From Pengzhenrongella sp031582905 (GTDB lineage Bacteria > Actinomycetota > Actinomycetes > Actinomycetales > Cellulomonadaceae), in the NCBI RefSeq assembly GCF_031582905.1, contig NZ_CP133990.1:1116001-1180000 (forward strand): 64,000 nt of DNA. Reading direction: 5' to 3'. The notes beneath the pieces are model-generated. The model was not told where the DNA came from. It saw nothing but the letters and a program-made list of their open reading frames with translations, and made no database searches. A program made the position numbers and the translations under genes. Positions 17,133-28,488 of the stretch are shown here, one piece after another (the first letter of the stretch is position 1; every line of letters begins with the position of its first letter).

Positions 17133-17157
17133 GCGCCGAACGAGCGGGACACCCCGG

Positions 17158-20100
17158 TCACGCCGCGGCGTGCACCCGTCGTCGGGTGGTGCCGCGCAGC
17201 CGCTCGACCGCAAGGTAGAGCACCGGCACGAGCACCAGGGTGAGCAGCGTGGACGTGATCAGCCCACCGATCACGACGATGGCCAGCGGCTGGGAGATGA
17301 ACGCGCCCCCACCGGTCAGGCCGAACGCCATCGGTGTCAGCGCGAGGATCGTCGCGGCCGCCGTCATGAGGATCGGCCGCAGCCGCTGCCGCGACCCGTC
17401 GACCACCGCGTCCCGCGGCGACCTGCCGTCCTCGCGGTACTGGTTGATGAGGTCGATGAGCACGATCGCGTTGGTCACCACGATGCCGATGAGCATGAGC
17501 ATCCCGATGAGCGACGCGACGCCGAGCGGCACCCCGGTCACCAGCAGCAGGCCGAGCGCGCCGGTCGCGGCGAACGGGATCGAGACCAGCAGGATCAGCG
17601 GCTGCACGAGGGACCGGAACGTCGCGACCATGACGAGGTAGACGATCGCGATCGCCACCACGAGCGCGAGCCCGAGCTGGCCGAAGGCCTCCTCCTGGTC
17701 GGCCGAGACGCCGCCGATCTCCGCCGTCGCACCGGCGGGCAGGCTGAGCTCGTCGAGCTCGGCCTGCAGTGCCGTGGTGACCGAGCCGAGGTCGTCGCCG
17801 ACCGGGGTCGCCGAGACCGTGACGCTGCGCTCGCCGTCGACGCGGGTGACCGTGGTCGGCACCTCGACCTCCTCGACGTCTGCCAGCTGTCCCAGCGGCA
17901 GGATGCCGGTCGCCGTGGGCACCGGCGTCGCGCGCAGGGCCTCGACGTCCGCGGGCTCGGAGCCGGCGGACAGCACGACGTCCAGGACGCCGTCGTCGAG
18001 CGTGACGGAGCCGAGCGGGACCGCCTGGATCGAGCCCGCCACGGCCTGGGCGACGCCGGCCTCGCTGAGCCCGACCTCGGCCGCCGCGGCGCGGTCCACC
18101 ACGATCTGCACGGTGGGCTGCACGACCGAGGCGTTGCTGGTGACGTCGGAGACGCCGTCCAGCCCGCGCACGGTGTCCAGGACGCGCGCGGAGGCCTCGT
18201 CGAGGGCGTCGTCGTCGGTGGCCGTGACGACCACCTCGACGGACGAGGCGAAGCCGGCGTTGCCGCTCTCGACGGTCACGGTGCCGGGGGCGTCCGCGAG
18301 GCGCTCGCGCAGGTCGTCGGTGAGCGCGACGGTGTCGGCGTCGGGGTCCGTCGTGATGGCGAACGACGCGTCCGACCCGCCACCGAACAGGCCCGCGAAC
18401 CCGTCACCGCCGCCGACCGTCGCCTGCACGGTCTCGACGCCGTCGACGCCGAGCAGCACGTCCTCGACCGCGCGGGCGGCCGCGTCCTGCGCCTCGAGCG
18501 ACGCGCCGGGCTCGAGCTCCTGGCTGACGGTCAGCGTGTTCTGCCCGGAGTCCCCGAGGAAGTTCGTCTTGAGGAACGGTGCCATGGCGCCGGTCCCGAG
18601 CAGCAGGACGACGGCGACCACCACGGTGATCACCGGGTGCGCGATCGAGCGGGTCAGCACCGGCAGGTAGGCCCGCTGCAGGCGGCTGCGGCGCTCGTCG
18701 GCGTCGGCCTGCGCGCGCACCGCCTCGACGTCGACCGTGCCCCGCGGCGAGCGCAGGAAGACCGCGGCGAGGACCGGGACGATCGTGAGGGAGACGAGCA
18801 GCGACGCGAGCAGCGCGATCGTCACCGTGATCGCGAACGGCCGGAACAGCTCCCCGACCTGCCCGCCGACGATGGCGATCGGCAGGAACACCGCGACGGT
18901 CGCCAGGGTCGAGGAGGTGATCGCCGTGGCGACCTCCTTGACCGCGGTGAAGATGGCGGCGGCCTTGGGCTCGCCGTAGGACAGGTGCCGCTTGATGTTC
19001 TCGATGACGACGATCGAGTCGTCGACCACGCGTCCGATCGCGACCGTCAGCGCGCCGAGCGTGAGGATGTTGAGGGTGTAGCCGCCGACGTACAGGCCGG
19101 CGAAGGTCACGAGGATGGACAGCGGGATCGAGATCGCGGTGACGAGCGTGGAGCGCACCGACGTCAGGAAGACGAGGATCACGACGACGGCGAAGAGCAG
19201 GCCGAGCCCGCCCTCGGTGGTCAGGCCCTCGACGGACTCCTCGATGAACGGGGCCTGGTCGAAGACGACCGAGAAGGACGCGTCACCGCCGAGGATCTCC
19301 TCCAGCTCGGGGCGGATCTCCTCGACGGCGTGCGAGACGTCGACGGTGTTGCCGGCCGGGGTCTTGGTGATCGCGATCGCCAGGCTCGCCTCGCCGTCGG
19401 TGCGGGCCAGCGAGGTCGCGGGCGCCTCGGCCCGGACGACCTCGGCGACGTCGCCCAGTGCCACCGGCGCCGCACCTCCGAGCAGCGGCAGCGCGCGCAG
19501 GTCGTCGACGTCGCTCAGCCCCTGCCCCGCCTGGACGGTCAGCGTCCGCTCGCCGTCGCTGACCGTGCCCACCGGCAGCAGGGCGCCGTTCTGGGTCAGG
19601 GCGTCGCCGACGGCGGTGGGGGACAGACCGGCGGTCAGGAGCGCGAGCCGGTCCAGCCGGACCTCGATCCGCTCCACCGGGCCGCCGGAGACGGTGACGT
19701 CCCGGACGCCGTCGAGCGCGGCCAGGCGCGGGACGACGTCCGCGCGGACCCGGTCCGCCAGCTCGCCCAGGTCCCCGGGGAGGCGACGGCGAGCTGGACG
19801 ACGGGGAAGTCGTCGAGGCTGCCGGCGATGACCGTCGGCTCCACCTCGTCCGGCAGGCCGGTCGTGGCGCTGCCGACGGCGGACTCGAGCTCGACCTGCG
19901 CGGCGTCCAGGTCGGTGCCGTACTCGAGGTTGACCAGCACGGACGCGACCCCGGTGCTCGAGGTCGACGTGATGCTCTCCACCCCGCCGACGGTGCCGGC
20001 GGCGTCCTCGATCGGAATCGTCACCTGGCGCTCGACCACGGCGGGGGACGACCCGGGGTAGGGCGCGACGACGGCGAGCGTCGGGATCTGCAGCGACGGG

Positions 20101-20213
20101 ATGAGCTCGAGCTTGAGGGACGTCAGCGACACGACGCCGAAGACCGCGATGAGCACGGTCGCGAGCGACACGAGGGCGCGGTTCCTCAGGCTGAACTGGG
20201 CAAGGCGAGACAT
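17158..20213 (-). CDS. RND-family efflux transporter permease (HAE1/AcrB-like, apparent frameshift)
   Basis: The corrected protein has ~1018 residues, the usual RND length: one N-terminal helix (LVSLATVLIAVFGVV), a large extracytoplasmic domain, and two blocks of helices separated by a second large loop. The proton-relay acidic pair is present in VDDSIVVIENIKRH, and TAAATILALTPMAFG is typical. It probably exports drugs or lipids using the proton gradient. In an actinobacterium no outer-membrane partner is needed, and no adaptor gene is present. The frame breaks at C4 (19773-19776), where one extra C restores it. ATG 20213 has GAGAG upstream. It is divergent from the MarR gene. Confidence 0.9.
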
Positions 20214-20299
20214 GGCTCTCCCGGGGAGGGCGGACGGCGGAGACCGGCGACGGTGCCGGGAGTAGGGTAAGCGCCACACTAACCGTTTGGCGGAGGCTA

Positions 20300-20818
20300 A
20301 TGATTCCCGAAGTATGCGGCACCGCATCTCCGGCAGCGTCTCCGGGTCGTCCGGACGCCGACCCCCGGCGCGCCGAGCTGCTCGAGCGCCTGCACACCGA
20401 CAGTCGCGCGGTGTCGGCGTACGCCGCGCGCCGCGGCATGGACTCGGTCATGTCCCTGCCCCTGACCATCCAGCAGCTCAAGGTGCTCATGCTCGTCGTG
20501 ACCGCGGGCGCGGTCACCGCCCACCGCGTCGCCGACGAGCTCGGGCTGACCGCGGCGACCGTGTCCGGGATCGTCGACCGGCTGGTGGAGCGCGACCTCG
20601 TCATCCGCGACCACGACGCGACCGACCGCCGCGTCCGCCCGCTGCGCGCGACGCCGGCCGGCACCGCGATCATCGAGAGCCTCACCGAGATCGGGGCCTG
20701 GCACGAGCAGGAGGCGCTCGCGCTGCTGGGCACCGACGACCTCGCCGCGCTGGTGCAGGGGATCGGTGCGGTGCGCCGGGCGGTGGAGACCATCGAGGCG
20801 CGCGACGCCGGCGCGTAG
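20300..20818 (+). CDS. MarR-family transcriptional regulator
   Basis: This 172-residue protein has the winged-helix core QLKVLMLVVTAGAVTAHRVA, recognition helix TAATVSGIVDRLVERDLV and wing DHDATDRRVRPLRATPAG. MarR dimers bind short palindromes and release on ligand binding. It sits 86 bp from and divergent to the RND exporter, so it most likely represses that exporter and itself. GGAGG (20292-20296) lies only three bases before ATG 20300, an unusually tight spacing, so the next in-frame start may be used. The AT-richer gap with CTAACCG and CTAATG motifs probably holds the operator. Confidence 0.9.
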   Translation: MIPEVCGTASPAASPGRPDADPRRAELLERLHTDSRAVSAYAARRGMDSVMSLPLTIQQLKVLMLVVTAGAVTAHRVADELGLTAATVSGIVDRLVERDLVIRDHDATDRRVRPLRATPAGTAIIESLTEIGAWHEQEALALLGTDDLAALVQGIGAVRRAVETIEARDAGA

Positions 20819-20847
20819 GCCGCCGCGAGCCCGGAGCCCGGTCCCCA

Positions 20848-20922
<75 letters not shown>

Positions 20923-21027
20923 CCGGGCCGTACGGCCCGTCCGGGTACAGAATCGCACAGGCCCCGGGCACCTTCGCGGGCGCGACGCCGCCTCGGGCGG
21001 AGCCGGCCGACCGCGGTGGCGGGAGCG

Positions 21028-22800
21028 CTACGCCGGGGTGCGCCGCAGCACGAGGACGACGCGGTCGTCGTCGACGGCGACCGACCCCGGCTCGCGGGCG
21101 AGGCGGTCCGCCATCGTCGGGGCGTCCTCGCCGGCCGCGGCGGCCGCGGTCGCGGTGAGGTCGGCCAGGCCCCGGTCGAGGTCGCGGGTGCCCTCGATGA
21201 GGCCGTCGCTGTAGAGCACGAGCGTGTCGCCCGCCGCGAGCGTCGCCGAGCGCAGCACCGAGCTCCCCGCCCCCGGCACGCCGATGCCGATGCCGACGGT
21301 CTCGAGGAACTCGCACCCGCCGTCCGACCGCACCACCAGGGCGGGCGGGTGCCCGGCGGAGGCGACCTCGAGGTCACCGGTCCCCGGGTGGTAGCGCGCG
21401 ACGACGGCGGTCGCCATGAGGTCGTCGTCGTGGTCCGCGAGGACGCCGGCGGCACGACCGAGCAGGTCGTGCAGCGGCCGCCCGTCGAGCGCGAGGACGC
21501 GGACCGCGTGCAGGACGGCGATCGCGTGCTTGGTCGCGCCCCGCCCCTTGCCCATCGCGTCGAAGACGGCGACGTGCACGGTGCCGTCGGGGGAGACGAA
21601 CCAGTCGTACAGGTCACCACCGAGGAGCGCCTCGGACGCCGGCAGGTAGGTCGCGGCGAGCTCGAGACCGGGCAGGTCGAGCGGCGGCGGGCTCACCGAG
21701 GCGGCGAGCTGCTCGACCTCGGCGCGCTCGACGAGCCGCTCGGCGGTGAGGTGCCGCAGCTGGCGCTCGGCGACCAGCGCCCGGTGCGAGCCGGAGACGT
21801 CGGTGAGGGTCAGGACCCACGCCGCCGCGCCGTCGTCGTCCACCGCGGCGAGGCGGAACGTGACCGGCACCGGGACGGCGGCCCCCGGGTCGGGCTCGAC
21901 CTCGTCGGTGCCGGTCGACGCCGCCGCGTCCCGGCCGGCGAGCGGGCACCGGTCCGCCGGGTGGTGCGCGCCGGGGTGGACGGCGCGGTGGACGTCGCGA
22001 CCCGTCAGGTCGGCCGCCGGCACGCCGAGCAGGGCGGTGGCGCGGCTGTTGGCGGACAGGATGCGGCCCTGGAGGTCGAGGGCGAGGACGGCGTCGCGCA
22101 CCGAGTCGAGCACCACGCGGTGGTGCTCGCCGACCTGGCGCAGCTCGTCGCGCACGAGCTCGTCGAACCGCCAGCCCGCCAGACCCACCACGCTCGCCAG
22201 CGCGACGAACCCGCCGTGGATGCCCGCCCACGCCCAGGGGTGGGCGATCGCGGCCGCGTGGTTGTACGTCGCCTCCGGGTGGGTGGTCCCGATCACGCCG
22301 TGGTGGAGGATCACGAACGCGACTGCCGACAGGAACGGCGCCCACTGCTGGTACAGCGTGACGGCCGCGACGATGACGAAGAACAGGAAGTGCATCTCGA
22401 TGAGCCCACCGGACAGGTGGACGAGCACCGCGGTCGCGAGCAGCAGGGCGACGGACGCCGCGGAGGCGGCCAGCGCGCGTCGGTGCGCCGGGATAGCCGT
22501 CGTGAGCCCCGCGACCACGACGAGGCCCACCGCCTCGAGCACGGCGTGGCCCCCGGGTCCGGCGACCACCGCCCAGGTGGTCGCGGCGAGCGTCATGACC
22601 CACAGGAAGGCGAGCACGGCCCGGTGGCGCAGCGTCCAGGACCGTGCGGAGAGGTCCACCCCGCGGGGCAGCAGCCGCGAGCGCAGCCGCCGCACGCGCG
22701 ACGCCCGCGCCGGACCCGCCAGGAGCGGGTCGCCGAGAGGCTCCGCGGGCGGGGGGCCGACGGAGGAGCGCGGGTCGCGCCGCTCGGAGGTCTGGGTCAT
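21028..22800 (-). CDS. Membrane sensor PAS-PP2C (SpoIIE-type) phosphatase
   Basis: This ~590-residue protein starts with about seven membrane helices. The helix pair containing HLSGGLIEMHFLFFV and VILHHGVIG resembles a MASE-like sensor that usually precedes diguanylate cyclases. A PAS domain follows (VLDSVRDAVLALDLQGRIL to LTDVSGS), then a short linker and a PP2C domain with GGDLYDWF, FDAMGKGRGA, ASAGHPPALV, YSDGLIEG and a terminal DDRVVLVLR. It probably couples a membrane signal to an anti-sigma pathway; no partner genes are nearby. The start at ATG 22800 is chosen over an upstream in-frame start that lacks a ribosome-binding site. Confidence 0.9.
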   Translation of the reverse strand: MTQTSERRDPRSSVGPPPAEPLGDPLLAGPARASRVRRLRSRLLPRGVDLSARSWTLRHRAVLAFLWVMTLAATTWAVVAGPGGHAVLEAVGLVVVAGLTTAIPAHRRALAASAASVALLLATAVLVHLSGGLIEMHFLFFVIVAAVTLYQQWAPFLSAVAFVILHHGVIGTTHPEATYNHAAAIAHPWAWAGIHGGFVALASVVGLAGWRFDELVRDELRQVGEHHRVVLDSVRDAVLALDLQGRILSANSRATALLGVPAADLTGRDVHRAVHPGAHHPADRCPLAGRDAAASTGTDEVEPDPGAAVPVPVTFRLAAVDDDGAAAWVLTLTDVSGSHRALVAERQLRHLTAERLVERAEVEQLAASVSPPPLDLPGLELAATYLPASEALLGGDLYDWFVSPDGTVHVAVFDAMGKGRGATKHAIAVLHAVRVLALDGRPLHDLLGRAAGVLADHDDDLMATAVVARYHPGTGDLEVASAGHPPALVVRSDGGCEFLETVGIGIGVPGAGSSVLRSATLAAGDTLVLYSDGLIEGTRDLDRGLADLTATAAAAAGEDAPTMADRLAREPGSVAVDDDRVVLVLRRTPA

Positions 22801-22933
22801 CGGTCGCAGTGAACCACGCCGCGGTGCCCCCGGCCGTGGCGTGCGCGGGGTCACGCGTCACGCGTGGCGATCGTCACGGCGCGCGGGGAGCGGGGCCCGC
22901 GAGCACCCGTCGACCCGGCGAGGACGAGCGCCC

Positions 22934-24864
22934 TCAGCGACCGACCGCGTACGCCTGCATGCCGCGCGGCGTGGCCGCCCCGCGCAGCATCCCGTCCGGC
23001 CGGGTGCCGACGGCGCTCAGCCGCCCGAGCGACCACGGTCCGGTGACGGTCACCCGGTGCCCACGACGGCGCAGGTCGGCGAGCACGTCGGCGCCCAGGC
23101 GGTCCTCGGCGTGCAACCCGAGGATCTCGATCTCACGCGGGGCGAAGGACGACACGAGGTGGGTGGTGTGCCAGGACGGCGCGTCGATCGCCTCCTGGAT
23201 GCCCATGCCGTACACGAGGTGGTTGAGCAGGAACGGCAGCTGCCACTGGTCCTGCTGGTCGCCGCCGGGCGTCCCGCAGGCGAGCTCGGCGACGCCGTCG
23301 CGCAGCACGAGGGTGGGGCTGAGCGTGGTCCGCGGTCGCTTGCGGGGGCCGAGGGAGTTCGGCAGCCCCGGCTCGACCCAGAACATCTGGGCCCGGGTCG
23401 GCAGCTGGAAGCCGAGCCCCGGGATGGCCGGTGAGCTCTGCAGCCACCCGCCGCTGGGTGTCACCGACACGACGTTGCCCCAGCGGTCGACGACGTCGAG
23501 ATGGCAGGTGTCCCCGCGGGCGACCCCGTCGGGTCCGGTGCGGGGATCGGGTCCGGTGCGGGGATCGGGTCCGGTGAGCGGGTCGGGCCCCGCGTCCGGG
23601 GCGAACGTCGGTTCTCCGACCCCCGCGGCGCGGGCGCGCGGCGCGGGGGTCGCGCCACCGGTGCCCGTCCCCGTGCCCGTCCCCGCGGTGCGGGCGGCGT
23701 CGACCTCGGCCAGCACGCGCCGGGGCAGGCGCGGCTCGCGGCCGTCGGGGCGTCCGGGGCGCAGCCCGTCCGAGGCGTCGGCGCCGATGAGGGCGCGGCG
23801 CTCGTCGGCGTAGCCGGGGGAGAGCAGGGTGTCCAGCGGCACGTCGACGTGGTCGGGGTCGCCGTACCAGGCGTCCCGGTCGGCGAGCGCGAGCTTGGCG
23901 CCCTCCACGACCGTGTGGACGAGCTCGGCGGAGGCGGGGCTGGTGTCGGCCAGGTCCATGCCGTCCAGCACCGCGAGCTGCTGCAGCAGCGCCGGCCCCT
24001 GACCCCAGGGTCCGGTCTTGGCGATCGTGCGACCGGCGAGCTCGGCCGTGGCCGGACGCTCCTCGCGCACCCGCCAGGTGGCGAGGTCGTCGAACCGCAG
24101 CAGGCCCGCGTGCGGCGTGCCGGACGAGTCCATGACCGACGCCGACCGGCTGAACCGGTCGATCCGCTCGGCGACGAACCCCTCGTAGAACGCCGCGCGC
24201 GCCGCCTCGATCCCGGCCTCACGGTCCGGGCCGGCGGCGTCGGCCGCCGCGACGAGCCGCTCGAGCGTCTCGGCGAGCGTGAGGTTGCGGAACCGCTCGC
24301 CCGGGCCCGGCGGGCGCCCCCGGGCAGGTACACCTCGGCCGACGTCGGCCAGTGCTCGGTGAACATGCGGGCCACGCGAGCGACGGTCGCCGCGGCCTGC
24401 GGCAGCATCGGTGCCCCGCCGCGTGCGTACCCGATCGCGTAGCCGACGACATCGCGCACGTGCAGCGTCCCGTAGCGGGCGAGCAGGTCCATCCACGCGC
24501 CCCAGGCCCCGGGGACGACGGCGGGCAGCTGGCCGGTCCCGGGGACGAGGTCGACGCCGAGGTCGGCGAACGCCTGCGCGGTGGCCAGCGCGGGCGACGG
24601 CCCCTGCCCGCTGAGCACGAACGGCTCGCCGCTGCCGGCCCGGTAGCCGATCACGGGGACGTCGCCGCCGAGTCCGTTGAGGTGCGGCTCGACCACGTGC
24701 AGCACGAGCCCGGTCGCGACGGCGGCGTCGAACGCGTTGCCGCCCGCCTCGAGCACCGCCATGCCGGACTGCGAGGCGAGCCAGTGGGTCGAGCCCACCA
24801 TCCCGTGGGTGCCGACGAGCTCGGGTCGGGTGGTGAACGGACGCGGCGTGGTCACGTCCGGCAT
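22934..24864 (-). CDS. Gamma-glutamyltransferase family protein (apparent frameshift)
   Basis: The corrected ~643-residue protein has the family N-terminus MVGSTHWLASQSGMAVLEAG and GGNAFDAAVAT, then HLNGLGGD. The small-subunit start is GDTCHLDVVDRWGNVVSV, whose Thr is the expected autoprocessing nucleophile. It would hydrolyse or transfer gamma-glutamyl groups. No signal peptide is seen, as in cytosolic YwrD-like members. Just before the nucleophile lies a Gly/Thr- and Pro/Asp-rich repeat region (near 23530-23690). The frame breaks at C5 (24317-24321), where one added base gives RPPGPGERFRNL. ATG 24864 is the natural start. Confidence 0.86.
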
Positions 24865-25013
24865 GCTCGCACGGCCGTCGGCATCGCGCCGTCCTGGCCC
24901 CGGGCCGGGCCGGCCGCACCGCCGCCGCACCGCCGCACCGCCGCGGCGCCGCCCGCCGCGCCGGACCGGGCTCGGGTTTGGGTCGACCGGTGGCGTTGGG
25001 TGAGGATGACCCG

Positions 25014-26750
25014 GTGAGCCCCCAGCCGGTTGTCCCCGCGACCGACGCCGCCCACGAGCCGCCCACCGTCACGCCGACGCTGCTCGACGCCGTCCGCGAC
25101 CTGCGGCGCGACGTGCACCGGACGCGCTTCCCGCTCGAGATCCCGGGGGTGGACGAGGCGCGCGCCGCGCGCGGCCGGCTGCTCGACCAGCTCGCCGACC
25201 ACCTGCTGCCCCGCCTCGAGCAGCTCTCCACGCCCGCCGTCGTCGTCGCCGCCGGGTCGACCGGTGCGGGCAAGTCCACGCTCGTGAACTCGCTGATCGG
25301 CACGGAGGTGTCCGCGTCCGGGGTGCTGCGTCCGACCACCCGCCGACCGGTCCTCGTGCACCACCCCCGGGACGCGGACCTGCTCGCCGACCACCCGCTC
25401 CTCGACTCGGTCGACGTCGTCGCCCACGAACGGGTCCCGCGCGGCATCGCGCTGCTCGACGCCCCCGACCTCGACTCCGTGCTCGCCCAGAACCGGGAGA
25501 TCGCGCACCGGCTCCTCGAGGCGGCCGACCTGTGGCTGTTCGTCACGACGGCGGCCCGCTACGGCGACGCGGTCCCGTGGCGCGTGCTCGAGGCCGCGAT
25601 GGCGCGGACCGCGTCGGTTGCGATGGTGCTCAACCGGGTCACCCCGGACGCGCTGACGACCGTGCGCGGCGACCTGCTCATGCGGCTGCGCGAGCGGGGG
25701 ATGGACGGCGTGCCGCTGTTCACGGTGCCCGACGCCGGCCCCCACGAGGGGCTGCTCGACCCGTCCGCCGTCGCGCCCATCCACCGGTGGCTCACCACGC
25801 TCGCCGGCCCCGACCGCGCCCGCGCCGTCATCGCCCGCACGCTGCACGGGGCGCTCGCGTCGCTGCGGACCTGGGTCGACGACCAGGCGGAGGCCGTGCA
25901 GGCCCAGGCGGACGCCGCGGCGGCCCTGCGCGTCGAGGTCGCCGCCGCCGTCGCCGGGCCGATCGTCGCCGCGGAGGAGTCGGTGCTCGCCGGCGCGCTC
26001 GTGGACGGTCCGGCGGGCGTGCGCTGGACGGAGCTCGCGTCCGGGCCGCTGGCCAAGCTGCTGGGACGCGGCGGCCGGCTGCGCGGGTGGCGACGCACCG
26101 CGGCCCGGCGCGAGGCCGCCCTGCTCGAGCTCGTCGAGGACCTGCGGGCGTCGTTGGCGGTGCACCTGTCCTCCGTCGGGGCGGCCGGCGAGGTCGCCCT
26201 GCGCTCGCGGCTCACCGACCCCGCCGCACCGGCGGGAGCCGCGGCCCTCGTCGCGGGGTGGCCCGCCGCCGACCACGTCGCCGCCCGCGAGCGTGATGCC
26301 GCCGACGCCGCCGCGAGCTGGGTCGCCGAGGCGGACGCTGCCGTGGCGGCTCTGGTTCCCGGGGCCGCTGCCGGTGCGCCCGGTGCGCCCGCGGCGTCCG
26401 GCACGACCGGCACCGGCGTGCCGGCCGCCGCCGGCGCAGCCGCACCGGCAGCCGTCGACGCCGACCGCGCCGCCTCCGCCGTGGCGAGACTCGGACCGCG
26501 CGGACTGGCCGCCGTCGTGCTCGCCGCCGCCGCCGGGCTCGAGCCGGCAGCACGCCTCCTCGACGCCGTCCTGCCGGGGGCCGGACCCGCGCTCGTCGAC
26601 CCGCTGCGGGCCACGCTCGCCGCACGCGCCCGGGAGGGCGTCGCCCGCGAGGGCGAGTCGCTCGAGGAGCAGCTCGGCATCGCCGACCTCGCGCCCGACG
26701 CCGCCTCCCGGCTGCGCCTGCGCCTCGCCGTGCTCAAGGGACTGACATGA
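25014..26750 (+). CDS. Dynamin-like GTPase, A-type, pair 1
   Basis: This 578-residue protein has P-loop GSTGAGKST at residues 81-89, a switch segment LRPTTRRPV, a G3-like DAPDLDS without the usual Gly, and a degenerate G4 (VLNRVTPD). The rest is a long Ala/Glu/Arg-rich helical region typical of bacterial dynamin-like proteins. No clear transmembrane helix is present. GTG 25014 follows GAGG (25002-25005). Its stop overlaps the next ATG as ATGA, so the two GTPases are translationally coupled and probably form a hetero-oligomer, like Streptomyces DynA/DynB. It is paralogous to the gene at 33780. Its cellular role, perhaps membrane remodelling or division, is inferred. Confidence 0.84.
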   Translation: MSPQPVVPATDAAHEPPTVTPTLLDAVRDLRRDVHRTRFPLEIPGVDEARAARGRLLDQLADHLLPRLEQLSTPAVVVAAGSTGAGKSTLVNSLIGTEVSASGVLRPTTRRPVLVHHPRDADLLADHPLLDSVDVVAHERVPRGIALLDAPDLDSVLAQNREIAHRLLEAADLWLFVTTAARYGDAVPWRVLEAAMARTASVAMVLNRVTPDALTTVRGDLLMRLRERGMDGVPLFTVPDAGPHEGLLDPSAVAPIHRWLTTLAGPDRARAVIARTLHGALASLRTWVDDQAEAVQAQADAAAALRVEVAAAVAGPIVAAEESVLAGALVDGPAGVRWTELASGPLAKLLGRGGRLRGWRRTAARREAALLELVEDLRASLAVHLSSVGAAGEVALRSRLTDPAAPAGAAALVAGWPAADHVAARERDAADAAASWVAEADAAVAALVPGAAAGAPGAPAASGTTGTGVPAAAGAAAPAAVDADRAASAVARLGPRGLAAVVLAAAAGLEPAARLLDAVLPGAGPALVDPLRATLAARAREGVAREGESLEEQLGIADLAPDAASRLRLRLAVLKGLT

Positions 26751-28404
26751 CCCAGCCGTCCGACGGCCGCCACCCCGGGCGGTCGGGTGCCGCCGCGCCC
26801 GCCGCGGCCGCCACGCCCACTGCCCTCGCCGCGCCCACCGCGCCGTCGCGCACCGCGCACCGCTCCTTGACCTCGGACCTCTCCGGTCGCGTCGACGCGC
26901 TCGAGGCTGCGCTGGCCGCAGCCGGTGACCGCGTTGCGACGGACGTCCGGACGGAGGTGCGGCGCTCGGTCGCGGCCGTCCGTGACCGGCTGTCCCGCGA
27001 CGTCGACCACACGCTCGTCGCCCTCGTCGGCGGCACCGGCTCCGGCAAGTCCAGCCTGTTCAACGCGCTGTGCGGCCTGCCGTTCGCCGACGTCGGGGTG
27101 CACCGGCCCACGACCGCGGAGGCCACCGCGTGCGTGTGGGGCGGCCGCGGCGAGGCGCTGCTCGACTGGATCGGGGTGTCACCCGTCCGGCGTTTCCAGC
27201 GCGAGACCGCCCTCGACGGCGAGTCCGAGGCGGACCTGCGCGGGCTCGTCCTGCTCGACCTGCCCGACCACGACTCGGTCGCCGACGAGCACCGCGAGGT
27301 CGTCGACCGGCTGCTGCCCATGGTCGACCTGCTGGTGTGGGTCGTGGACCCGCAGAAGTACGCCGACGACGCGCTGCACACGGGGTACCTGCGCGGGCTC
27401 GTCGGCCGCGAGGCCACGATGGTGGTCGTCCTCAACCAGGTCGACACCGTGCCCCCGAGCAGCGGCACCACGTCGTCGCGGACGTCGGCCGGCTGCTCGC
27501 GGAGGACGGCCTGGTCGGGGTCCCGGTGATCGCGACCTCCGTGCCGGACCGCACCGGCCTGACCGACCTGCGCGCGACCCTCGCCCGGGTGGTGAGCGGC
27601 CCCAGCGTCGCCGCGGTGCGGGCGGGCGCCGAGATCGCCGCCGCCGGCCGCGCGCTGACCGCCGACCTCACGCCCCCGGGCGTGGTGCCGGACGGTCCCG
27701 ACCGGCTGCCGACCGCACCGGTCGTCGACGCCCTCGTCGCCGCGGCGGGTGTCCCGGCGATCGCCGACGCCGTCGAGGCGACCGTGCGCGGTGGCGCGGA
27801 CGTCGTGCCCGCCGTCGGCGCGGTGCAGGCGCACGCCGTCGGGCTGGCCCGGCACCGCTGGCTCCGTGACGTCGGACGTGGGCTGCCCCCGGCCTGGCAG
27901 CGGTCGCTCGACGCGCGGCTGGCGTCCGTCCCCGAGCTCGCCGAGGCCGTCGGCTCCGCGATGCAGGGCGTGGCGCTGCGCGTGCGGCGTTCGCGGACCG
28001 CGACGTCCCTGACGATCGGCTCCGTCGTGGTGGGGATCATCGCGATCGTCGTCGCCGGAGCGGTCGCGGCCCGTGCCCTGCTCGACGTGGACGTCGCCGA
28101 CGCCGTTGCCGGCGTCCCCGTCACCGCGTGGCTGGCCGGGGCACTGACCCTGCTCGCCGTGGTGCTCTGGGCGACCGCGTGGCTCGTGCGGCGGCGCGCC
28201 GGTCGCCGACGCGCTGCCGCTGTCCGCCGGGACGGCCGCGCCGCGGTGGAGGGCGTCGTCACCCACCGGCTCGGCGAGCCGACGCTCGCGCTGCTCGGCG
28301 AGCACCGGCACGTGCGCGAGCTGGCGGCGACCGCGGCGGCCGGGGAGCGGGCGGTCGCGGCCGCGACCCCAGGCGGTGTGGTCGGGGCGTCGTCCACCGC
28401 CTGA
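26747..28404 (+). CDS. Dynamin-like GTPase with C-terminal membrane helices, B-type, pair 1 (apparent frameshift)
   Basis: The corrected ~552-residue protein has P-loop GGTGSGKSS at 95-103, switch HRPTTAEATA, G3-like DLPDHDS, the segment LLVWVVDPQKYADDALHTGY and G4 NQVD. Two membrane helices lie near the C-terminus (LTIGSVVVGIIAIVVAGAVA and LAGALTLLAVVLWATAWLV), followed by a basic tail. It is the membrane-anchored partner of the A-type GTPase encoded immediately upstream. The frame breaks at C5 (27453-27457); one added C restores PPEQRHHVVADVGRLL. It is paralogous to the gene at 35795. Confidence 0.84.
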
Positions 28405-28488
28405 CGACGGCGCCCCCGGTCGGGACGGTCCGCGGGCCAGCCTCGGGGTGAGGGTCGGCGCCGTCGGCCCCTGCCGCGAGGAGGAACG

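Noticed and set aside
16219..20061. A 1280-codon open frame on the plus strand opposite the RND exporter
   Set aside because: It is antisense to a clearly conserved exporter, is built of Arg/Asp/Gly-rich low-complexity sequence, and reflects the codon bias of high-GC DNA.
24865..25013. CCGCACCGCCG repeats upstream of the first dynamin gene as a possible CRISPR or origin-like array
   Set aside because: The units are short, irregular and adjacent with no spacers; this is simple GC-rich low-complexity DNA. No CRISPR array was seen anywhere.
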